Assembly (NCBI GenBank): GCA_031292175.1
Contig: JARLHQ010000031.1
Coordinates: forward strand, 1 to 64,000
Reading direction: 5' to 3'
DNA length: 64,000 bases
DNA from: Humidesulfovibrio sp.
GTDB lineage: Bacteria > Desulfobacterota > Desulfovibrionia > Desulfovibrionales > Desulfovibrionaceae
The notes under the pieces were generated by a model that made no database searches, was not told where the DNA came from, and saw only the letters and a list, made by a program, of their open reading frames with translations. The position numbers were made by a program, and so were the translations under genes. Of this stretch, positions 17,939 to 26,241 are shown piece after piece (within the stretch, counting starts at the first letter, position 1; each line of letters opens with the position of its first letter).

Positions 17939-18640
17939 TCACTCAAGATGGATATCCACCGCGCCGGGGCCAAACCCCTTGAGTTCGGAAAGCATCCCCT
18001 TGATGCCGCTTTTAAGGATGCGCTCCACAAAGGGATTCAGAGGCAGGGGCTTGCCGCCCACGTTGATGCGCAGGCTGCCGGAAAGGGCCTTGCAGTCCTC
18101 CACCGTGGCCTCACCCGCCACGATGTCCACAGCCAGCCCGCGGCAGTCCTGGCGGCCGCAGGCCCCGCAGTCCAGGCCCGGCAGCAGGAAACCGCCGCTT
18201 TTGGCGATGCGCGCCAGGCCCGCCACGTCGCGGGTGGCCATGAGTTCGCCCAGGGCGTGGTCGCCGTAAACGGCCAGGGCCAGCTCCGGGTCCAGGTCGG
18301 CGGCCGTGGCCTCGTCCTCGGCAATGATGATGCGCGGCATGACTCCCAGCGTCTTGCCGCCCTCAAGGACCAGAAAATCCGTGTTCACCAGCGGGATGAG
18401 GTCCGCCAGGGCACGCTCGCCCGGCCAGGAGACAAAGCTGCCGCCGGGCGAAAAGCCCATGACCATGTCCGCGCTGGCGCGGAAGCGCGCGGTATCGGTC
18501 TCGGCCTTCTCGTCGAAGCCGTGGTGCGAGTGCTTGACCAGGGTGACGCTCAGGCCAAGTTTTTTCAGGGCCTCGGCCAGCTCCAGGGCCAGGGTGGTCT
18601 TGCCGGATTTCTTGTAGCCCACAACGGCGATGGCCTGCAT
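17939..18640 (-). CDS. mobB: MobB GTP-binding protein with C-terminal Cys cluster
   Basis: The 233-residue protein starts MQAIAVVGYKKSGKTTLALE, a Walker A motif typical of MobB, which assists the last step of molybdenum-dinucleotide cofactor synthesis. Residues 1-145 cover the MobB domain. Residues 158-183 then carry C158, C161, C166 and C183 in the pattern CGACGRQDCRGLAVD followed by EDC. This is the arrangement of small [4Fe-4S]-binding domains, so a redox or cluster-sensing function is likely. The last 50 residues are not recognised. It sits 42 bases downstream of the PEPCK-like gene and just before moeA. Confidence 0.9.
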   Translation of the reverse strand: MQAIAVVGYKKSGKTTLALELAEALKKLGLSVTLVKHSHHGFDEKAETDTARFRASADMVMGFSPGGSFVSWPGERALADLIPLVNTDFLVLEGGKTLGVMPRIIIAEDEATAADLDPELALAVYGDHALGELMATRDVAGLARIAKSGGFLLPGLDCGACGRQDCRGLAVDIVAGEATVEDCKALSGSLRINVGGKPLPLNPFVERILKSGIKGMLSELKGFGPGAVDIHLE

Positions 18641-18682
18641 GTCTGCTCCTTCGAATTGTTGAGGTGCCAGGGGGCCCTTGGG

Positions 18683-20434
18683 TTACGCGGGCTCGTCCTC
18701 ACCGCCGCCAACGCCCAGGGCGTTGATGAGCGAGAGCAACAGGCCGGGCCTGTCGTGCAGGTCGCTGGACTGCAGAAACACCATGCGCTGGCGGAAGCGC
18801 GAGCGCACCGTGGCCAGATATGCGGCGCGGTTCTCCACGTTCGCCGGGTGGTAGAGGTCGTAGTACCCGGGCAGGATGGCATCCACACTCGCCTTGGTGG
18901 GGATCTGCGCGCCGGGCAGGATGTCCAGGTTCTCCCAGCGCAACTCGTTCAGCAAAAGTGCGGTCTGCAAGCGCAGCGAGGTGGCCAGGGGGATGGCGCG
19001 CAGTTCCATGTCCGAGGATTTCCAGAACCCGCCGGAGTTGAAACAGTAGCCCACGGCCCCCTGCTCGAAGACCTTGGCGAAGGCGCGCACGTCGCGCCAC
19101 AGCTCGTACACGCGGAAGGGATTGGCGAAGGGCACGAACACGAGCTTGGCGAGTTCCTCCTCGGGCACGTTCTCCGCGCGGTTTCGGCGGGTCATGAGGC
19201 TCGCGCCCATGGCCACGGCCAGGGCCTGGCTCTTGAAGCGCAAGAGCGGCGGCAGGCAGGAGTCCTTCATGAGCCAGCAGATGAGGTCGGGGAAGCCGCA
19301 GCGGTTCACGTACGCGCCCAGCAGGTCGCGGTCGAAGAGCGCGCGGCCGTTGGAATTGCGCAGATCCTGGCCCAGCGGCAGCACGCGGCCGTCCACCTCG
19401 ATGAGCCCGTGATTCATGACCGAAATGATGTAGCGCCAGTCCTCGTGGCCGATGGGCCGGGAGTCGGTCTTGTCGAACAGCGTGGGCTCCCACACGCGGC
19501 AGACCTTCTGCTCGCAGTCGATCTGGAAGGCATCGTCGTGGAGCACCACCTTCTTGAATCCGGCGGGCAGGGTGCCGCCGTTGTCCGCGCTGTTGGTGTG
19601 CGAGCTCTTGCCCGTGCCGGAAAGGCCGAAGAAGGCCATGGTGCGCTTGCCCACGGTCTTGGCCTTGGGGTCCTGGCAGGCGGAAAAGTCGATCTCCTTG
19701 ATGCCGCCGTGGCAGGCGGCCATGCCGAGGCGCATGCCGCTGGTCCAGGCCAGGGTGAGGGTGCCCTTTTTGCGTTCGCCGAAGTAGCGCATGCCGAGGT
19801 TGAAGATGACATTGGCCGACTCGTCCACCAAGGCCAGCTGCGGGCCGCCGTGGTTATGGTAGTAGGGGTCGAGGTGGCTCCAAAGGTTGTCGCCGATGAT
19901 CAGGATGTCCTGGATGGGCAGCTGGGGGCTCTTCTCGTAGACCTCCGCCAGCTCGGCGTAGGGCGTGAAGTTCGCCAGCCAGTTGAAGACGTTCACCGCG
20001 TCGTCCACCGCGCCCACCAGGGTGGCCTTGATCATCAGGTCGCGGTCCAGGCCGAGCACGGCGTGGGCCTTGATGAGCGGGCGCTTCTGGAAGTCGAACA
20101 TGGCCTCGCGCAGGTCGCCCAGCACTTTCTGCTGCTCCGGCGGGGTCAGGGCGTTGTAGAAACGCCGGGCGTTCGCCGAACGGCCCACGATGCGCCCGTG
20201 GCAGTTGTTCAGCACCCGCGCGCCTTCCGGCAGTCCCAGGCGCTTGGCCGCGAGCGGATAGACCGGCATGTCCGTCATGCAGACATCGGGCTGCTCCAGC
20301 GCCAGTTCGTAGGCCTCGGCGGCGGAAACCGCGCGCACGCGGTTGTCCAGAATCAGGGTTTCAGCAATGGCGCGCAGGGGGGGCATCTTGGACAGGTCGG
20401 CCCCGTAAAACTCGTAGCTGGATTGGCTGGACAT
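18683..20434 (-). CDS. Divergent ATP-type phosphoenolpyruvate carboxykinase-like protein
   Basis: The 583-residue protein carries the ATP-PEPCK P-loop in the form AFFGLSGTGKSSHTNSADNG at about 265-285 and a kinase-2-like VLHDDAFQID. Further landmarks are FNLGMRYFGERKKG and a later RNSNGRALFDRDLLG. The rest is unlike classical PckA: the usual RSPKD and NTRVSYPI segments are not recognisable. It may belong to a PEPCK-like family of unproven activity (possibly the group called DUF4914). It could interconvert oxaloacetate and phosphoenolpyruvate or phosphorylate another substrate. The start ATG 20434 has GGAGG six bases upstream. It heads the moeA/mobB cluster and is divergent from an aminotransferase gene. 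Confidence 0.75.
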   Translation of the reverse strand: MSSQSSYEFYGADLSKMPPLRAIAETLILDNRVRAVSAAEAYELALEQPDVCMTDMPVYPLAAKRLGLPEGARVLNNCHGRIVGRSANARRFYNALTPPEQQKVLGDLREAMFDFQKRPLIKAHAVLGLDRDLMIKATLVGAVDDAVNVFNWLANFTPYAELAEVYEKSPQLPIQDILIIGDNLWSHLDPYYHNHGGPQLALVDESANVIFNLGMRYFGERKKGTLTLAWTSGMRLGMAACHGGIKEIDFSACQDPKAKTVGKRTMAFFGLSGTGKSSHTNSADNGGTLPAGFKKVVLHDDAFQIDCEQKVCRVWEPTLFDKTDSRPIGHEDWRYIISVMNHGLIEVDGRVLPLGQDLRNSNGRALFDRDLLGAYVNRCGFPDLICWLMKDSCLPPLLRFKSQALAVAMGASLMTRRNRAENVPEEELAKLVFVPFANPFRVYELWRDVRAFAKVFEQGAVGYCFNSGGFWKSSDMELRAIPLATSLRLQTALLLNELRWENLDILPGAQIPTKASVDAILPGYYDLYHPANVENRAAYLATVRSRFRQRMVFLQSSDLHDRPGLLLSLINALGVGGGEDEPA

Positions 20435-20672
20435 CCATTTCCTCCGAAAGGGGTGGTGCTCCGCGAGGAAGACCCGGCCACCGGCACGCCAAAGCGGGGG
20501 GTATCCTTGCGCAGACTCACAGGTTAGGCCAGAAACCGGGGGGCGGTCAACCGAAGAGGTGCGCCCGCTCCCCCCCTCCCCACCCCCCTTTCCCTTGGCT
20601 TGGTTTTCCTTTAATATGAGAGCAGGCGGTCCGCTCCGCCTCCTACACTTACGCCCTAGGGACGGTATCCCC

Positions 20673-21848
20673 ATGCGCATTTCCGACAGACTCAAGAAAC
20701 TCAAGCCCTCGGCCACGCTGGCCGTCAACGCCAAGGCCCAGGAACTCAAGGCCCAGGGGCGTGAGGTCGTCAGCCTGGCCGTTGGCGAGCCGGACTTCCC
20801 CACCCCGGACCATGTTTGCGCGGCCGCGAAAAAGGCCATCGACGACGGCTTCACCCGCTACACCCCGGTGCCGGGCATTCCGGAGCTGCGCGCCGCCATG
20901 GCCGGCTACTACGCCCAGTTCTACGGCGTGTGCGCCAAGCCGGAGAACACCATCGCCACCTGCGGAGGCAAGCAGGCCCTATACAACCTGCTCATGGCCT
21001 TGCTCAACCCCGGCGACGAGGTGCTCATCCCCGCGCCCTACTGGGTGAGCTACACCGCCATGGTGGAACTGGCCGACGGCGTGCCCATCGTCGTGCCCAC
21101 CTCCCCGGAGAGCGGCTTCCGCGTCAGCGTTCGCGACCTGGAGGACATGTGCACCCCGCGCACCTCCGTGCTCATCCTGAACACGCCAAGCAACCCCACG
21201 GGCTGCCACTACGCCCAGGACGCCCTGGACGAGATCGCCCGCTGGGCCAAGGCGCGGGGCGTCTTCATCATTTCCGACGAGGTCTATGACCGCCTGGTGT
21301 ACGACCCGGCCAAGCCCAGCACGCTTGCGCACTTCTGGCAGCAAAACCCGGAGCACGTGGCCATCGTGGGCGCGCTGTCCAAAAGCTTCTGCATGACCGG
21401 CTGGCGCGTGGGCTGGGCGCTGGCCCACGCCGATCTGGTGAAGGCCTGCGCCAAGATCCAGGGCCAGAGCACGTCGAACATCAACAGCGTGTCACAGAAG
21501 GCGGCCGTGGCCGCCCTGACCGGTCCCTGGACCCTGGTGGACGAGATGAAGGCCGCGTTTTTGCGCCGGCGCGACCTGGCGCTCTCGGTCATCAACACGT
21601 GGCCAGGCGTGACCTGTCCCAAGCCCGACGGCGCGTTCTACCTCTTCCCCGTGGTGGAAAAATATTATACGCCGGAGATGCCGGACTCCGCGGCCCTGTG
21701 CACGCGCCTGCTGGAAGAGGCCGGCGTGGCCCTGGTGCCCGGCAGCGCTTTCGGCGATGACCGCTGCGTGCGCTTTTCGTACGCCGTGGCCGACGAGGTG
21801 CTCATGACCGCGCTCGCCAAGGTCGGCAAGGTCCTGCTCGGCAAGTAG
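20673..21848 (+). CDS. Pyridoxal-phosphate aminotransferase, aspartate type (class I)
   Basis: The 391-residue protein matches bacterial class-I-beta aspartate aminotransferases: SLAVGEPDFPTPDHV near the N-terminus, the NTPSNPTG substrate loop, the ISDEVYDRLVYD cofactor-binding segment, and SKSFCMTGWRVGW containing the Schiff-base lysine. It should exchange amino groups between aspartate (or related acids) and 2-oxoglutarate in the cytoplasm. I chose ATG 20673 (MRISDRL) because the upstream frame is GC-skewed non-coding sequence shared with the divergent spacer. A -10-like TAATAT lies near 20614. pgi follows 76 bases downstream. Confidence 0.93.
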   Translation: MRISDRLKKLKPSATLAVNAKAQELKAQGREVVSLAVGEPDFPTPDHVCAAAKKAIDDGFTRYTPVPGIPELRAAMAGYYAQFYGVCAKPENTIATCGGKQALYNLLMALLNPGDEVLIPAPYWVSYTAMVELADGVPIVVPTSPESGFRVSVRDLEDMCTPRTSVLILNTPSNPTGCHYAQDALDEIARWAKARGVFIISDEVYDRLVYDPAKPSTLAHFWQQNPEHVAIVGALSKSFCMTGWRVGWALAHADLVKACAKIQGQSTSNINSVSQKAAVAALTGPWTLVDEMKAAFLRRRDLALSVINTWPGVTCPKPDGAFYLFPVVEKYYTPEMPDSAALCTRLLEEAGVALVPGSAFGDDRCVRFSYAVADEVLMTALAKVGKVLLGK

Positions 21849-21924
21849 CGGACGGTATTGGCCAGGGAGGCGCGCGCAAGACCGCGACAACCCACAACGA
21901 CCCGGCACCGGGTGGGGAGACCCC

Positions 21925-23301
21925 ATGACAGCAGGTTCCAAGCATCAGGACGTTCTGGACTGGACCAACGCCTGCTGGGATAGGCTCCCCGCCCATCCGG
22001 AGCTGCGCGGGCGCGCGGGCGAGATGGCCGCGAAGCTCGCCGGCGAGGTGGCCGGTGGCAAGCTGCCGTTTCTGGCCCTGCCTTTCCTGAACGCGCTGGC
22101 GAACGATCTGGCCGAGCTGGAGCGCGCGTATCTGCCGCGCTTCGAGCACATGCTGCTTTTGGGCATCGGCGGTTCGGCCCTTGGGGCGCGCGCCCTGCAG
22201 AAGGCCTTCGCGCCTGGGCAGGACCTGCCCGGCCACGCGGGCAAGAGCCTGTGGATCATGGACAATGTGGACGCCAGCACCCTGGAGGCGCACCTCTCGC
22301 GCCTGCCTGCGGAGAAGACGCTGGTCTACGTTGTCAGCAAGTCCGGCGACACCATAGAGACCATCGGGCAGTACTTCCTGGTGAAGCAGTGGCTGAAGAA
22401 CGCGCTGCCAGGGGCCTGGAAGGACCACCTGCTGCTGAACACGGACGAGAAGAAGGGCTACCTGCGCCAGGAGGCGGCCCAATTCGGCATCCGCACCCTG
22501 CCCGTGCCGGACAACCTGGGCGGCCGCTATTCGGCCATCTCCGCGGTAGGGCTGGTGCCCGCCGCGTTTCTTGGCATGGACTGGCGCGCCCTGGCGCGCG
22601 GGTTCAAGTCCGTGGCCGCGCCCCTGGCCGAGCCCGGGCTCGACGCACGGAAGCTCGCCGTCCACCCGTCCTTCGAGTTCGCCGTGTGGGCCAAGGCGCT
22701 CATGGACGCGGGCTACAGCGAACTCATCACCTTCTTCTACATCCCCCAGTGGGCCAGCTTCGCCGACTGGTTCACCCAGCTCTGGGCCGAAAGCCTGGGC
22801 AAGGACGGCCAGGGCAGCCAGCCCATCCCGGCCGTGGGCGTGACCGATCAGCACAGCGTGAACCAAATGTTCCTGGACGGCCCGCGCAACAAGGCCTGCC
22901 TGTTCGTGGAGCGGGCGGAGGGACCGGCCGGTCTCCCCTTCCCGGCGGACATGCCGGAAATTTTCGACTACCTCCAGGGCAAGCGCTTCGGCGAACTTCT
23001 GCCCGCCGAGGCCCTGGGCACGCGCATGGCCCTGTGCCAGAGCGAGGTGCCTCTGCTGGCCCTGCGCCTGGGCGCGGACGACGCCGAAAGGGCAGGCAAG
23101 ATGATGGCCCTGCTTGGCGCGGCCACGCTCTTGACCGGCTGGCTCATGGGCATCAACCCTGTGGACCAGCCAGCTGTGGAGCTGGGCAAGCGCCTGGCCA
23201 AGGCCCGGCTGGGCGCCTCCGGCCTCGTTGAGGAGAAAACCGCCCTGGCCGCGTTCACGGGGCAGGCGGGCGGCGGCACACGCGACGAGCGGGGGCTCTA
23301 G
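21925..23301 (+). CDS. pgi: Glucose-6-phosphate isomerase
   Basis: Pgi interconverts glucose-6-phosphate and fructose-6-phosphate. The 458-residue protein is of the shorter bacterial type. It shows LLLGIGGSALGARAL at about 75-90, VVSKSGDTIET, GGRYSAISAVGLVPAAF, the sugar-phosphate segment ending with QHSVNQMFLDGP, and a C-terminal INPVDQPAVELGK that corresponds to the family signature with its catalytic lysine. The start ATG 21925 follows GGGGAG. Only three bases separate its stop from the TTG start of the following kinase, so pgi is the first gene of an unusual pgi-kinase-regulator unit. Confidence 0.96.
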   Translation: MTAGSKHQDVLDWTNACWDRLPAHPELRGRAGEMAAKLAGEVAGGKLPFLALPFLNALANDLAELERAYLPRFEHMLLLGIGGSALGARALQKAFAPGQDLPGHAGKSLWIMDNVDASTLEAHLSRLPAEKTLVYVVSKSGDTIETIGQYFLVKQWLKNALPGAWKDHLLLNTDEKKGYLRQEAAQFGIRTLPVPDNLGGRYSAISAVGLVPAAFLGMDWRALARGFKSVAAPLAEPGLDARKLAVHPSFEFAVWAKALMDAGYSELITFFYIPQWASFADWFTQLWAESLGKDGQGSQPIPAVGVTDQHSVNQMFLDGPRNKACLFVERAEGPAGLPFPADMPEIFDYLQGKRFGELLPAEALGTRMALCQSEVPLLALRLGADDAERAGKMMALLGAATLLTGWLMGINPVDQPAVELGKRLAKARLGASGLVEEKTALAAFTGQAGGGTRDERGL

Positions 23302-23304
23302 GCC

Positions 23305-24813
23305 TTGAGCATCTACTCCACCCTGCGGGGTTCCCACCGGCCCATGCAGTTCGTGAAGGTCCTCACCTGGATCTTCCTCATGCTTATTTTGACCATCAAT
23401 CTGGCGCTCTCGGTGTTCCTCTCCAAGCACGCCGAACGGGTGCTTTTGGAGAAGCAGAAGGAATTCGGACTGCTGCTCTCCGAGAACCTCTCGCACCAGA
23501 TTTTCACCCGCTTCACCCTGCCCACCATCATCGGCTTCGGGCAGATCTCCCTGCGCGTCCCCGACCAGTTCGCCCGGCTGGACCAGGTCGTGCGCAGCAC
23601 CATCCACAGCTTCCACGTGCAGGAGGTGCGCATCTACGATCCCGAGCTGCGCGTGACCTACAGCACCGACCCCAACCTGGTGATGCGCACCGGGCTCGCG
23701 GGCGAAGGCGTCAAGCGGGCCCTGAACCACGAAGAGGCGAGCTTCGAGCTCTTCAGCAAGGTCTCCACCTTCTCGGCCCTGTTCAAAATCGAGATGCGGC
23801 CCGGCAGCGTGGTCATGCGCGGGTTCACCCCCCTGCGCATGGAGCGCAACTTCGGCCCCGGCGCGAAGAACCCCATCATGGGCATCCTGGAGTTCAGCCA
23901 GGACATCACCGACGACTACATGGCCGTGGTGAACTTCGAGCGGCTCGTCTACTCCTCCTCGCTCATCACCAGCATGGTGCTCTTCTCGCTCATCATCAGC
24001 ATCTTGCGCCGGGCAGACAACATCAGCGCCGAGCGCCAGGCGGAGAAGGAAAAGCTCATGGCCGAGCTGCACCAGCAGGAGAAGCTTGCGGGCATGGGCC
24101 GCATGGTCGCCGGCGTGGCCCATGAGATCCGAAACCCGCTCGGCATCATCCAGTCGAGCGCGGAGCTGGTGCTCAAAAAGGCCAAGGCCGACAACCACCC
24201 GCACACGCGCATCATTGAGGCCATCTACGACGAGTCCCGGCGGCTCTCGCGCACGGTGAACGAGTTTCTCGACTACGCGCGCCCGCGCCAGCCGCGCATG
24301 AGCGAGGTGGACCTGTGCCGCATCCTGGAGCAGGCCTGCGTGTTCCTGGAGCGTGAGTGCGAGGACAAGGGCATTGAGCTGACGCGCGACTGCCCGGACA
24401 GCACCTGCGCGCGCGGCGACCGCGACCTGCTCTACCGCGCGGTGTACAATGTGCTGGGTAACGCCATGCAGGCCATGCCCAAAGGCGGCAGGATCCAGGT
24501 GACCGTGGGACCGCGTCCCCAGGTCGAGGGTGAGCCGGAGCGCGAGGGCGGCCCCTGGCTGGTGCTCGCCGTGCACGACTCCGGGCCCGGCTTTGACCTG
24601 AAGAACATGGACAAGATGAAGGACCCCTTCTTCAGCACCAAGGACACGGGCACCGGCCTGGGCCTGGCCATCGTCACCAGCATCGTGGAAAGCCACGGCG
24701 GCGCGGTGGCCCTGAAGAATCATCCCGAGGGCGGCGCCATTGTGGAGCTGACCCTGCCCGCCGTGCGCCCAGACGGCGAGGACGCCCCCCGGACGCCCCC
24801 GGCCGAAGCTTAG
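23305..24813 (+). CDS. Membrane sensor histidine kinase (NtrB/ZraS type)
   Basis: The 502-residue protein has TM1 (about 17-40), a periplasmic sensor region (about 41-210), TM2 (about 215-235), a short linker and a HisKA domain whose H-box reads VAGVAHEIRNPLG. A HATPase_c domain follows with YNVLGNAMQAMPKGG, VHDSGPGFD and TGTGLGLAIVTSI. The linker after TM2 is too short for a PAS domain. The start is TTG 23305, three bases after the pgi stop; ATG 23344 would remove 13 residues. The next gene, 23 bases downstream, encodes a sigma54-activating regulator, its presumed partner. The signal is unknown. Confidence 0.93.
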   Translation: MSIYSTLRGSHRPMQFVKVLTWIFLMLILTINLALSVFLSKHAERVLLEKQKEFGLLLSENLSHQIFTRFTLPTIIGFGQISLRVPDQFARLDQVVRSTIHSFHVQEVRIYDPELRVTYSTDPNLVMRTGLAGEGVKRALNHEEASFELFSKVSTFSALFKIEMRPGSVVMRGFTPLRMERNFGPGAKNPIMGILEFSQDITDDYMAVVNFERLVYSSSLITSMVLFSLIISILRRADNISAERQAEKEKLMAELHQQEKLAGMGRMVAGVAHEIRNPLGIIQSSAELVLKKAKADNHPHTRIIEAIYDESRRLSRTVNEFLDYARPRQPRMSEVDLCRILEQACVFLERECEDKGIELTRDCPDSTCARGDRDLLYRAVYNVLGNAMQAMPKGGRIQVTVGPRPQVEGEPEREGGPWLVLAVHDSGPGFDLKNMDKMKDPFFSTKDTGTGLGLAIVTSIVESHGGAVALKNHPEGGAIVELTLPAVRPDGEDAPRTPPAEA

Positions 24814-24836
24814 AATCCCGTTACGGAGCCATCGCA

Positions 24837-26210
<1,374 letters not shown>

Positions 26211-26241
26211 GCCGCTTGTCCGCCAGAATTCTAGGGGGCGA

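Noticed and set aside
17720-20527. Open frame of 935 codons on the + strand opposite moeA/mobB/PEPCK-like genes
   Set aside because: It is antisense to three genes with recognisable motifs and has no domain of its own.
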